Shown here: piece by piece, positions 19,206 through 27,120 of the stretch
Layout of the letters: each line of letters opens with the position of its first letter
How positions within the stretch are numbered: the stretch's first letter is position 1
Source: CAZUZS01 sp964624795
GTDB taxonomy: Bacteria > Calditrichota > Calditrichia > RBG-13-44-9
Reading direction: 5' to 3'
Assembly: GCA_964624795.1 (NCBI GenBank)
Contig: CAZUZS010000008.1
Coordinates: 34,975-98,974, forward strand
DNA: 64,000 bases
The notes under the pieces: generated by a model
What the model saw: only the letters and a program-made list of their open reading frames with translations
The model's database searches: none
Told to the model about the DNA's origin: nothing
Position numbers and translations under genes: made by a program

Positions 19206-20971
19206 AAAATTTGAATCGATTGTTCATCACGAGCATTTGCCTGTTTCTGTTGCTTACCGCTGCATGGGCGCAGCAGCGAGCCGATACCACCCAACAGCCG
19301 CTCAGACCACCCGCCGTTCAGGAAAAACCGCTGCCCGAAATTCAACTGCAGGAATACACCATTGTCGGGCTGGCCAAGATCACGCTGCCCCACAAAATCC
19401 GGGCGCAGATTTTTAAAAACGTCAAGCTGCAATGGGTGCCCAATCCGGATATTTACCAGAAAGAGCTGCCGGCCATCACATTCCAGTTTTCGCGGGTGAA
19501 GCCATCCCTGCTCCGTCTTTATGAATTTTCCTGGCTGAATTCAGGAGTCCGCTACGGTTCATTCAATACCGCCGGAGTCGATATCAACACCCAGTTCAAG
19601 ATCAATAACACACTGCCTTACTTCACGACGGACTTCAGCCGCAGCGACGGGCATGTGGATAATGCGCAATGGACGTCGGCAGGATTGCAGACCGGCATTC
19701 ACCAGCAACTAAAGGAAGGCCACGAGCTGCATGTTGGCACCAATTACCGGTTTAACAAGAACGGCATTTGGCGGGATGCGGATGTTTTCAGGAAGGAATG
19801 GGAAACGCAGAGCACTATCTGGAATGTCTTCGGCCGGCTGGATCAGCAGTGGAACCAGGTCTGGCAAACAAAGTTAGACGGGACGTACTATCTGAACGAT
19901 CATGATAACGCGCTGAATTATTCCGACCGCGGCGGGAAGGTTGCAGCGGACATTCTGGCACAATTCCGGAATACCGGCATGGAAGGCAGCGCTCAATACC
20001 AGAATGCAAAGATTACAACCGCGAATGGAAATCTTCAAAAGCTGGCCGCCGATACCACTGTGCTCCAGGAATACACATCTTCGCTGCTCAGCGGGAAATT
20101 TCTCATCCGGCAGAATTTTGCCCCGGTGACTGTGCGGGTTGGGGTTCTGTACCAGAAGACCAACGAAGAATTCACTCGGAACAGAATGCTCAAGATCGAT
20201 GATAATTTCGCCTATCCGCAGGCTTCTGTTGAAATTGGTCTGAATGGATGGGCTTCAGCCTCAGTCGGCTATACTCCGGGTGCGGAAATTGTGCGACTGG
20301 GAAATTTGGTAGAAGATTTCCCGTTCAGCGATTTTTCGAATTTCCGGAACGTGAATTACACATCCCGCTGGCAGGGCGCGCTGAATCTCGATCTGCCCAC
20401 CGATTTTCATTTCACCGTCGGTGGAGTAGTCTCCAGGGTGGAAAATTACCCGGCGCCGCTGATTGCGCCCGCGGATTCCAACAGCGCGACTTTTACCGCT
20501 ACGCAATGGGGCTATCCTGGCTGGATATTCGGCGCTATCAGAAAGGTGGACTTGACCGAAGTGCAGGCAAAAATGCGCTGGCAGTTGGTCCGGCGATTAC
20601 TGCTTCGCGGGTGGGTGAATGTAAGGCATAGCGATATCCGAGACTCGGGCAGCAACCTGTTCCCGGCGGTGGGAAATGAGATTCCTTACTTCCCCAACTT
20701 AGCCGCGCAGGGATCGCTGGCGTGGACATTTTACCGGCAGCATGAATTCCTGGTTTCATTTGATTATACCGGCAACCGCTACGACGACCTGGAAAACCGG
20801 GTTCAACTGGACAGCTATTTCCTGCTCAATGCCCGGCTTAATCTTGCGTTGAGCAACAACATCAAATTATTTGTCACCGGCCGCAACCTGCTGGACACCC
20901 AGTATGATGAGTGGAAAGGTTTCCCGGCAGCGGGTATCACCGGCTACGGTGGGTTTAGAATTGTCATGTGA
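19202..20971 (+). CDS. Outer-membrane beta-barrel protein, TonB-dependent-receptor-like without a visible plug
   Basis: The 589-residue precursor has a signal peptide ending at AAWAQ. A short proline-rich linker follows, then alternating hydrophobic/polar strands rich in Tyr, Trp and Asn typical of outer-membrane barrels. Its last strands (KLFVTGRNLLDTQYDEWKGF, GYGGFRIVM) closely resemble the C-terminus of TonB-dependent receptors. An EYTIVGLAKITLP stretch near residue 50 looks like a TonB-box/plug remnant, but a full plug of about 130 residues is missing. It is translationally coupled to the TPR gene. The cargo is unknown. Confidence 0.75.
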   Translation: MKNLNRLFITSICLFLLLTAAWAQQRADTTQQPLRPPAVQEKPLPEIQLQEYTIVGLAKITLPHKIRAQIFKNVKLQWVPNPDIYQKELPAITFQFSRVKPSLLRLYEFSWLNSGVRYGSFNTAGVDINTQFKINNTLPYFTTDFSRSDGHVDNAQWTSAGLQTGIHQQLKEGHELHVGTNYRFNKNGIWRDADVFRKEWETQSTIWNVFGRLDQQWNQVWQTKLDGTYYLNDHDNALNYSDRGGKVAADILAQFRNTGMEGSAQYQNAKITTANGNLQKLAADTTVLQEYTSSLLSGKFLIRQNFAPVTVRVGVLYQKTNEEFTRNRMLKIDDNFAYPQASVEIGLNGWASASVGYTPGAEIVRLGNLVEDFPFSDFSNFRNVNYTSRWQGALNLDLPTDFHFTVGGVVSRVENYPAPLIAPADSNSATFTATQWGYPGWIFGAIRKVDLTEVQAKMRWQLVRRLLLRGWVNVRHSDIRDSGSNLFPAVGNEIPYFPNLAAQGSLAWTFYRQHEFLVSFDYTGNRYDDLENRVQLDSYFLLNARLNLALSNNIKLFVTGRNLLDTQYDEWKGFPAAGITGYGGFRIVM

Positions 20972-20973
20972 TG

Positions 20974-21296
20974 GTTTTTTTGACCGGAAATACAGGATGA
21001 ACAGAATTGAAAGGAAAATATTGACTTGGCAACTAACTCAGAAAAACGGATGGTTATCACTCGTTGATGTTTTTGAACCTCACCCCCTTGCTCCCCCTCT
21101 CCAACATAGAGAGGGGGCTGGAGGGTGGGATTAGTTTTCTCTGATTTAATACGGAGAAGCAGGATAAATCATTCTCAGTCAGTGAAGAGAGAGTTGAGTT
21201 TATGGTAAAACAAAAAAGTTGAGTTTTTTATGAATTTATTCGCATCAATAAGAAGAATAAAAATCATGTTGATCCTGTATATCCTGTCAGAAAAAG
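20974..21296. repeat. Non-coding element with GACAGGATnnACAGGAT-type inverted ends
   Basis: The left end reads GACCGGAAATACAGGATGAA and the right end, on the opposite strand, GACAGGATATACAGGATCAA, about 320 bases apart. Between them lies a GC-rich palindrome (21078-21132) and AT-rich sequence without a gene. A third similar sequence is at 60895-60928. This fills the 408-base space before exbB; the remaining part holds the exbB leader. Confidence 0.55.
21078..21132. repeat. GC-rich CTCTCC/GGAGAG palindrome, copy 1
   Basis: CCCCCTCTC and GAGAGGGGG face each other across a short AT-containing loop, extended outward by CTCACCCCC and GGAGGGTGGG. Related palindromes occur at 26967-27030, 28821-28878 and 35568-35610, all between genes. 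Confidence 0.7.
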
Positions 21297-21379
21297 AAAG
21301 TAGAACCAAGAATAGTCATAATAAACAATGTCAGCTTTGAAATACGAATCTACATTGCGTCTTAATTAAGGAGAAACTT

Positions 21380-22021
21380 ATGAACTTGCTGTCTGTCCTC
21401 GCCAAAGGTGGATGGTTGATGATCTTCATCGGGATTTTTTCCCTGATCGCCCTGGGCATTTTTATTGAACGGCTGCTGGTTTTGCGAAAAGCCAAGATCA
21501 ATCTCAATGCCTTTTTGATAAAAATCCGGCAGTATTTGAGCCGCGGCGATTTTCAAAATGCGCTGCTGCTGTGTGCCAACACACCCGGCCCCATCTCCAA
21601 TGTGCTGGAGAAAGGCATCCGCCTGCACAACCAGGAACGGGAGGAAATCAAGGACGCCATTGAAAGCGCCGGGCACACCGAAATCTACCAGTTGGAGAAA
21701 GGGTTTGCGGCCCTCGCCACCATATCGGGTGTGGCGCCCCTCACCGGATTCCTGGGCACGGTGACCGGTATGATCCAGGCATTCATGCGCATTCAGGAGC
21801 TGGGTGGCAACGTGAACGCCACCGTTCTGGCGGGCGGCATCTGGGAAGCGCTCATCACCACCGCCGCCGGTCTGCTGGTTGGCATTCTGACCCTGTTGGG
21901 CTACAACTACCTGGTCTCCAAAGTGCAGCGATTTGTTTTCGAGCTGGAGGTCAGCTCCACCAATCTGCTGGAAGTCCTTTCCGGAACAAAGAAGCCGAAG
22001 GAGAAGATCGATGAAGTTTGA
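21380..22021 (+). CDS. exbB: ExbB/TolQ/MotA-family proton channel protein
   Basis: The 213-residue inner-membrane protein has the three hydrophobic helices of ExbB: one near the N-terminus (WLMIFIGIFSLIALGIFIERLLVL) and two later ones around TISGVAPLTGFLGTVTGM and ITTAAGLLVGILTLLGYNYL. The conserved TGFLGTVTGMI signature and the TTAAGLLVGI helix that lines the proton path are present. With ExbD it would use the proton-motive force to energise TonB. AAGGAG precedes the ATG, and the stop overlaps the exbD start by 11 bases. Confidence 0.92.
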   Translation: MNLLSVLAKGGWLMIFIGIFSLIALGIFIERLLVLRKAKINLNAFLIKIRQYLSRGDFQNALLLCANTPGPISNVLEKGIRLHNQEREEIKDAIESAGHTEIYQLEKGFAALATISGVAPLTGFLGTVTGMIQAFMRIQELGGNVNATVLAGGIWEALITTAAGLLVGILTLLGYNYLVSKVQRFVFELEVSSTNLLEVLSGTKKPKEKIDEV

Positions 22022-22421
22022 AACGGAAAACAAGTTTCTGAGCACCTTCAGCTTTTCCTCGCTGACCGACATTGTCCTTCTGCTTCTCATCTTTTTCCTG
22101 CTCTCATCTTCGTTCATCATCCAGCCCGGCATCAAAATTCAGTTGCCCCGCACCCAGACTGCTGCCGCGCACAGCGAAAAGAGCATCTATATAACGGTGA
22201 CCCGCAACGGCTCGGTCTATCTCAATGACAACCAGGTGGCGCTGGGAAAACTGGGAGCGGAGATGCGCCGGTTCCTGGTGAGTGGGGAAAAACAGGTAGT
22301 GGTCATCCGGGCGGACAAGGAAGTGAAGCTGGATCTGGCGGTACAGGTGATGGACATTTGTAAAGCTGCCGGGGCCGAGAAATTTGTAATTGCCACCCAG
22401 CCGGTCCGTGAGGGGGAATGA
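22011..22421 (+). CDS. exbD: ExbD/TolR-family protein
   Basis: The 136-residue protein has a short cytoplasmic N-terminus, a single membrane helix (SLTDIVLLLLIFFLLSSSFI) carrying the essential Asp of the family, and a periplasmic domain with IKIQLPRT, IYITVTRNGSVYLND and VVVIRADKEVKLDLAVQVMD. It works with ExbB as the proton-driven motor. ATG 22011 is preceded by AAGGAGAAG inside the end of exbB. tonB begins 111 bases downstream. Confidence 0.92.
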   Translation: MKFETENKFLSTFSFSSLTDIVLLLLIFFLLSSSFIIQPGIKIQLPRTQTAAAHSEKSIYITVTRNGSVYLNDNQVALGKLGAEMRRFLVSGEKQVVVIRADKEVKLDLAVQVMDICKAAGAEKFVIATQPVREGE

Positions 22422-22532
22422 ACCGTTCCGGTCGGGGAGAAAGATGGAAATCGCAAAGCGGAGAAAATTTTATTTTCAGGAGCAATCCGGAGGCACAAAC
22501 GTTGACAAAGAAGGCGAAAGAAAAGCAAAGAT

Positions 22533-23152
22533 ATGTTTAAGCGTTTATTAAATGATGAAAAAGTGATGTCGGTAGCCGGAACAATTGCGGNNNNNNNNNN
22601 NNNNNNNNNNNNNNNNNNNNNNNNNNNNNNNNNNNNNNNNNNNNNNNNNNNNNNNNNNNNNNNNNNNNNNNNNNNNNNNNNNNNNNNNNNGTAAATCCGG
22701 GTGAGGTAATCAAGAAAGCGCCGCCCGCCAACCTGCCGCTTCCCAAAACGCAGGAGAGCGGTCCCAGTTTTACCCGCCGGGAAAAGCAGATGGAGAAGGG
22801 GCTGTTCCGCAAGCAGTTGGATGAAAAACTGCTGGAAGGCACCCAGAAGGTTCAGATCAACACCGACCGGCAATTCGAGATCGATTGGGAAGGGGAAATC
22901 AAGCGTGAGATTTACCAGCGCAGGCTGCCGGAATTTCCTCCGGACGTGCAGCGGGAGGCGACCATCAAAATCGAATTTACTGTGCTGCCTAACGGACTGG
23001 TGGGTTCGGCGGTGCTGCTGCAAAAGGGCGACACCCAGTTGGAAAACCTGACCCTGGAGGCGTTCAAGAGCTGGCGCTTCAATCCACTGCCATCTTATGT
23101 GGATCAGGTTGCGCAAAAGGGGGTTATTACTTTTCATTTTAAGCTGCGGTGA
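22533..23152 (+). CDS. tonB: TonB-family energy transducer, interrupted by an assembly gap
   Basis: The gene starts at ATG 22533 (MFKRLLNDEKVMSVAGTIA, the beginning of an N-terminal membrane anchor), enters a 100-N run, and resumes at 22691 in a frame that ends at 23152. The C-terminal part is a TonB domain: LPEFPPDVQREATIKIEF, VLPNGLVGSAVLLQKGD, LENLTLEAFKSWRFNPLP, ending GVITFHFKLR. Because the gap length is unknown, the frame difference across it means nothing. TonB would carry energy from ExbBD to the neighbouring barrel. Confidence 0.85.
22591..22690. other. Assembly gap (100 N)
   Basis: A run of exactly 100 N inside tonB, a conventional placeholder for unknown length. The missing part is probably the rest of the membrane anchor and the proline-rich linker. 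Confidence 0.95.
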
Positions 23153-23227
23153 GATCGAGGCAAATGCTTATAATACCCATTCTGTGTAGAATAAAACAAA
23201 ATCCAATTAATTGAAACCTTTCTTAAT

Positions 23228-23370
23228 CCCACGCAAAGCCGCAAAGATCGCCAAGTATGATTATATTTGATTTCAGCTTTGTTTCTAAAATCCTGCAACA
23301 AAAAGTGACTTTAAGTTCTCACTTAACACATTTTGAATCCTTTTGCGCCTTTGCGCCTTTGCGAGAGATA
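23228..23370. repeat. MITE-like element with GCAAAG-type inverted ends, copy 2
   Basis: The left end reads CACGCAAAGCCGCAAAGATC; the right end, on the opposite strand, reads CTCGCAAAGGCGCAAAGGCG. The two inverted ends bound about 143 AT-rich non-coding bases between tonB and the phosphatase gene. The style matches the element at 15907-16085. Confidence 0.6.
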
Positions 23371-23445
23371 TTATTCCATTTCCTAAAAACTTTTCGTAAA
23401 ATATGTCGTAACTTTTTCTGTTAAATTTATCAGAAACTGCAAATT

Positions 23446-24561
23446 ATGAAATCAGAACCGGAAAAGAAAAGCAAGGGCATCAAATCGCTGCGGCGGCTGT
23501 TCGATCTTTTTGCCAGCGACATGAGCCTGAACGAGATCGAACGCCTGATTAAGCGGGATGTGCCGGGCGTTTACGATTTTTACGTGCGGGAGATGGAGAT
23601 ACCCGACCAGTCCCGCAATCGCCTGATGCGGGCACTGACATTCGCCCGCAATTTCTTCACAGCATTCCTGCGCAAACTGACACCCGCCAGGAGACTGGTT
23701 TACGCGCTGGTGCTCTTTCTCTTTTTCTACGGTAGTTACACCAGTCGCTGGGGCTGGGCTTTCCTTTCCTTCCTGATTCTCAATGTCCTCCTGGCGCTGG
23801 AAGTAACCGACAAGCTAACCGCAAAGGATGAACTGGAAGTGGCGCGGGACATCCAGATGAGCCTGATGCCGGAAAAAGCGCCGTCCAGCCTGGCGCACGA
23901 TATTGCCTGTTTCTCAGAAGCCGCTCGGGAGGTTGGCGGCGATTACTATGATTTCATCCGTCCCAAGTCCGGCGACAACCGCACCTACATCGTAATCGGT
24001 GATGTTTCGGGAAAGGGCACTGCGGCGGCGCTCTACATGGTTCGCCTGCAGGCACTGCTGCACTACCTCACCGAAATGTACACTTCACCGCAAAAAATTC
24101 TCATTGCCCTTAATCAAAATATCAAGAACATTTTGCGGCACAATTACTTCATCAGCCTGAACCTGGTGAGCGTGAATTCCAACCGAGAGTTCGTTTACTG
24201 CCGGGCCGGACACCTGCCGTTGCTGCACTACCAGAGCTCCACCCAGAGATTCAACAGCCTGCAATCGAAGGGGATAGCAGTGGGGTTGGAGAACAACGGG
24301 CGTTTTGAAGAGGAAATCGAGGAGATCACCCTGCATCCGCAGCCGGGTGATATCCTGGTTTTCTACACCGATGGGGTGGTGGAAACAATGAACGGAAGCC
24401 GGGAAGAGTACGGTGAGAACCGGCTGAAGCTGGTCATTAAGTCAAATGCAGGCAGATCTTCACCTGAAATCAAGAATGCTTTGTTGGCCGATTTAGCTCG
24501 CTTCCGAGGCTCTACTCCCCCGCATGACGACTTGACCTTCATTATAATGAAGATTGTTTAA
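23446..24561 (+). CDS. Membrane-anchored PP2C-type (SpoIIE/RsbU) serine phosphatase
   Basis: The 371-residue protein has a charged N-terminal region, two membrane helices (LVYALVLFLFFYGSY and WAFLSFLILNVLLAL, about residues 85-125) and a C-terminal SpoIIE domain. Domain motifs in order are EVARDIQMSLMPEKAP, EVGGDYYDF, IGDVSGKGTAAAL, AGHLPLLHY, FYTDGVVETMN and HDDLTFIIMK, including the metal-binding aspartates. Such phosphatases control anti-anti-sigma or other partner-switching proteins. No RsbW- or RsbV-like partner is next to it, and there is no obvious sensor domain besides the short N-terminus. Confidence 0.9.
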   Translation: MKSEPEKKSKGIKSLRRLFDLFASDMSLNEIERLIKRDVPGVYDFYVREMEIPDQSRNRLMRALTFARNFFTAFLRKLTPARRLVYALVLFLFFYGSYTSRWGWAFLSFLILNVLLALEVTDKLTAKDELEVARDIQMSLMPEKAPSSLAHDIACFSEAAREVGGDYYDFIRPKSGDNRTYIVIGDVSGKGTAAALYMVRLQALLHYLTEMYTSPQKILIALNQNIKNILRHNYFISLNLVSVNSNREFVYCRAGHLPLLHYQSSTQRFNSLQSKGIAVGLENNGRFEEEIEEITLHPQPGDILVFYTDGVVETMNGSREEYGENRLKLVIKSNAGRSSPEIKNALLADLARFRGSTPPHDDLTFIIMKIV

Positions 24562-24607
24562 TCCAGCCCGGCGAACACGGCTCATAATCGTAATCTTAAT
24601 CTTCCTC

Positions 24608-24626
24608 GCGACCGTAATCCGGTCGC
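24608..24626. repeat. 19-base palindrome downstream of higA
   Basis: GCGACCG-TAATC-CGGTCGC is a perfect 7-base inverted repeat around TAATC, 29 bases beyond the higA stop. It has the same arm length and same TAATC centre as the palindrome upstream of higB (25274-25292). No T-run follows on either strand, so it is not a typical terminator. Confidence 0.5.
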
Positions 24627-24655
24627 TTGTGAAATAGAAGAACGGGGAAACCAGA

Positions 24656-24964
24656 TCACGAATCCGCAACAGATGAAACCGTTCCTATCTTTTCATATTC
24701 ATTCTTATGTGCCTGCAATGTCTCCCACATATCCACATTCAATTGCAGATTCATCCAAAAATCGGGAGTGGTGTTGAAATATTTTGCCAGACGGAAAGCT
24801 GTGTCGGGTGTGATTGCCCGCTTTCCCAATATGATTTCATTTATCCGAACCCGGGTAACGCCGACGGCATCCGCCAATTGCTGTTGGGTCATTTTCAGGG
24901 GCTGTAAGAATTCGTATTTTATGATTTCGCCCGGCAAAGTCGGACGTCTGTTTTTGGGCAGCAT
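24656..24964 (-). CDS. higA: HigA-type antitoxin
   Basis: The 102-residue protein is an XRE-type helix-turn-helix antitoxin of the HigA/VapI group. It begins RRPTLPGEIIKYEFLQPL, has the helix-turn-helix MTQQQLADAVGVTRVRINEII, followed by the family's AITPDTAFRLAKYF and TPDFWMNLQ. It is expected to bind and silence HigB and to repress its own operon. CAGGAGAA lies ahead of the ATG; the gene follows higB by 13 bases, the toxin-first order usual for higBA. Confidence 0.92.
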   Translation of the reverse strand: MLPKNRRPTLPGEIIKYEFLQPLKMTQQQLADAVGVTRVRINEIILGKRAITPDTAFRLAKYFNTTPDFWMNLQLNVDMWETLQAHKNEYEKIGTVSSVADS

Positions 24965-24977
24965 GATTTTCTCCTGT

Positions 24978-25259
24978 TTAATGATATTGAACTAATTCTA
25001 TATCAAATATGTCTCCATCTTCAAATCCAAAACACAATCTCCATTGGCCACTTACCGAAATTGCGAATTGTCCCCTTTTATCCCCATGAAGCGCATGTAA
25101 ATGACTAGAATGAGGCGAACCCAAATCTTTTAATTCTTTTGCACTATTCATCATATCCAATTTCCGTAACAATCGATCCGCCAGATGAGTTGGCACTTTT
25201 TTATGCTTGCCAGTAAACCAAAACTCTTTCAGCCAAGATTGTCGAAAATTTCTGATCAT
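24978..25259 (-). CDS. higB: HigB-type toxin (RelE superfamily)
   Basis: The 93-residue protein matches the HigB/RelE-like mRNA interferases: an N-terminal helix pair (WLKEFWFTGKHKKVPTHLADRL and RLLRKLDMMNSAKELKDL), then LHALHGDKRGQFAISVSGQW and RLCFGFEDGDIFDIELVQYH. The HALHGDKRGQFAISV-SGQWRLCF arrangement is typical of active members. It is expected to cleave mRNA on the ribosome when free of HigA. The gene lies immediately downstream of a palindrome that is probably the HigA operator. Confidence 0.9.
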   Translation of the reverse strand: MIRNFRQSWLKEFWFTGKHKKVPTHLADRLLRKLDMMNSAKELKDLGSPHSSHLHALHGDKRGQFAISVSGQWRLCFGFEDGDIFDIELVQYH

Positions 25260-25273
25260 TTTGAAAAATACTA

Positions 25274-25292
25274 TGCAACGTAATCCGTTGCA
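25274..25292. promoter_or_regulatory. Probable HigA operator upstream of higB
   Basis: TGCAACG-TAATC-CGTTGCA is a perfect inverted repeat with 7-base arms, ending 15 bases before the higB start codon. Its position overlaps the expected promoter/leader, which fits autorepression by the HigA helix-turn-helix dimer. The sequence AAAAATACTATG occurs twice around it (25264-25275 and 25336-25347). Confidence 0.6.
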
Positions 25293-25457
25293 AGTTTATT
25301 TAATATCAAAGGAACCAGTTGGGTTCATTCAACTAAAAAATACTATGTATTTTACTTTTAGGTGATTTCAATTCAGATGCCAAATTAGGCGGCTGACCAT
25401 GTTTCAAAATCTCCACCCTGTAAACCTTTTCCCAATTAGCACCGTCATAGGTAACAG

Positions 25458-26066
25458 ATGAAGGGTAAGCGAATGACGAATGAACAGCAGTTGCTGCAAC
25501 GATTACAGAACGGCGAGGCTTCCGCCTTCAACGAATTTGTGAAGCAGTACCGGCAGCAAATTTACTTCTTCGCGCTCGATTTGACCGGCAACCATCACGA
25601 TGCGGACGACCTGGCGCAGGAAGTGTTTATCAAGGCTTTTCGTTACATCAAAAATTTCAGGGGAGATGCCAAATTGAGTTCATGGCTTTACAAAATAATG
25701 GTGAATGCCCACATCGACCGCGCCCGCAAGAAAAGCAGCAAATTCCTGCAATTCAAGGGTGATTTGGTCAGTGATGATGATTCCGATTTTCGCGATCTTC
25801 AGCACCAGGCAGCGGAAAATCCCGAGAAGCAATTGGAGGCAAACGCAATCCAGTCGCACATCAACGCTGCGCTGCAAGGGCTTTCGCCACGGGAACGCTC
25901 GGTGTTTGTGCTTCGCCATTACAACGATCTGCCCCTGAAACAAATTGGCGAAATCCTGGATATCGCCGAAGGCACCGTCAAGAGCCTGCTGTTCAGGGCA
26001 ATCAAGAGGCTGCAAAAGGAATTGGCATTCTATCGCCCCGAACTGGGACTGGAGGAGAAGAAATGA
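25458..26066 (+). CDS. ECF (RpoE-type) sigma factor
   Basis: The 202-residue protein has sigma region 2 (FNEFVKQYRQQIYFFALDL, DADDLAQEVFIKAFRYIKNF, SSWLYKIMVNAHIDRAR) and region 4 (LSPRERSVFVLRHYNDLPL, IGEILDIAEGTVKSLLFRAI), without region 3: the extracytoplasmic-function layout. Its stop overlaps the ATG of a zinc-finger anti-sigma gene by four bases (ATGA). The start may be ATG 25458 or ATG 25473; the second has AGGG just upstream. It probably drives its own operon and perhaps the HEAT-repeat genes downstream. Confidence 0.92.
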   Translation: MKGKRMTNEQQLLQRLQNGEASAFNEFVKQYRQQIYFFALDLTGNHHDADDLAQEVFIKAFRYIKNFRGDAKLSSWLYKIMVNAHIDRARKKSSKFLQFKGDLVSDDDSDFRDLQHQAAENPEKQLEANAIQSHINAALQGLSPRERSVFVLRHYNDLPLKQIGEILDIAEGTVKSLLFRAIKRLQKELAFYRPELGLEEKK

Positions 26067-26908
26067 CAACTTGTTCAAAATACCGGGAGCTGTTTGTCCC
26101 GGCGCTCTATGATGAAATCAGTGGCGAGGAGCGGCGGCCGCTGGAAGAGCATTTGCAGGAATGCGAGAAATGTACTGCTGAGTTCGAACAAATGAAGAAG
26201 ACAGCGGGCTTCATGAGTCGCCGCAAGCGGGAACTGCCCTCCGATGAATATTGGGAATCTTTCGAAAAGAATTTGCAGGCAAAACTGAAATCCGGAACGG
26301 CAGGGAGCACCCTTCATCCACAAAAAAGGAAGAATTTGATTCAGCTATTTCAGGCTGCGCCCGCCTGGTCGTATCAATTGGCGGCAGCGATTGTCCTGAT
26401 TGCGCTGGGAGTATTTATTGGGAGAACCTTTTTCAGAAGCGCCGACATGCATCCCACACAAATTGCTCAAAAGAAAGGCGTGGAGAATTCCTTAATCCAA
26501 AGAACGGCAGTTGACAACCGGGCTTACAATTACATCGAACGCTCCAAGATTCTTTTGCTGGGAATGGTAAATCTCGATCAGGATGCCGAGCAATCTTCAG
26601 CGACGGATTTTTCGCGGCAGAAGCAGATTGCGGGAGACCTGGTGCAACAGGCCCACGCCCTGAAGAACGATCTTAATGGCGAAGATCAGCGCAAGCTCTC
26701 TGACCTGGTGTCCGACCTGGAGGTGATTCTGCTGCAGATTGCCAACCTGGAATCGGAACACGACATGCCGGCGGTGGAAATGATCCGTGCCGGAGTTGAC
26801 AGGAAAGCGATTCTTCTAAAGATAAATTTGACCGAGATGCAGCGAGAGATGTCGAACACCTCAGCAGCTCCCGAAATCAAAAAGAAAAAAGAGAAAACAG
26901 GAATTTGA
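26063..26908 (+). CDS. Zinc-finger anti-sigma factor with one membrane helix
   Basis: The 281-residue protein has an N-terminal zf-HC2 anti-sigma domain, with the ligands in CSKYRELF and HLQECEKC (a His-x3-Cys-x2-Cys pattern). A membrane helix follows (WSYQLAAAIVLIALGVFIG, about residues 110-128), then a periplasmic helical domain of about 150 residues. This topology suits a sensor that holds the ECF sigma factor at the membrane until an envelope signal releases it. Translation is coupled to the sigma gene. The C-terminal domain ends in a lysine-rich tail and resembles nothing I can name. Confidence 0.88.
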   Translation: MTTCSKYRELFVPALYDEISGEERRPLEEHLQECEKCTAEFEQMKKTAGFMSRRKRELPSDEYWESFEKNLQAKLKSGTAGSTLHPQKRKNLIQLFQAAPAWSYQLAAAIVLIALGVFIGRTFFRSADMHPTQIAQKKGVENSLIQRTAVDNRAYNYIERSKILLLGMVNLDQDAEQSSATDFSRQKQIAGDLVQQAHALKNDLNGEDQRKLSDLVSDLEVILLQIANLESEHDMPAVEMIRAGVDRKAILLKINLTEMQREMSNTSAAPEIKKKKEKTGI

Positions 26909-26966
26909 TTATGTTCCGTGATAAGCAGATTGTGCTTGTTTTTAACAACGATAAATACTCTTGAAA

Positions 26967-27030
26967 ATTAACCCTTTCCCCCAGCCCCCTCCCCTAGTGC
27001 ATTAGGGGAGGGGGAGAGGGGTGGGGTTAA
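26967..27030. repeat. GC-rich palindrome, copy 2
   Basis: CCCCCTCCCCTA and TAGGGGAGGGGG face each other around GTGCAT, with outer AACCC and GGGGTT arms. It lies 58 bases past the anti-sigma stop and 90 before the first HEAT gene, so it could end or attenuate the sigma operon transcript. Confidence 0.7.
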
Positions 27031-27120
27031 AGTCCTGATAGCCCGAGATTTTTCATTAAACTGAGAAAATGGCTTGATCATAAACAGGAATTTAAAATAA
27101 CGCAGACAGGGAGATTTTTC

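Noticed and set aside
22533..23152. Frameshifted tonB pseudogene
   Set aside because: The frame difference lies across a 100-N placeholder gap of unknown true length, so it is not evidence of a mutation.
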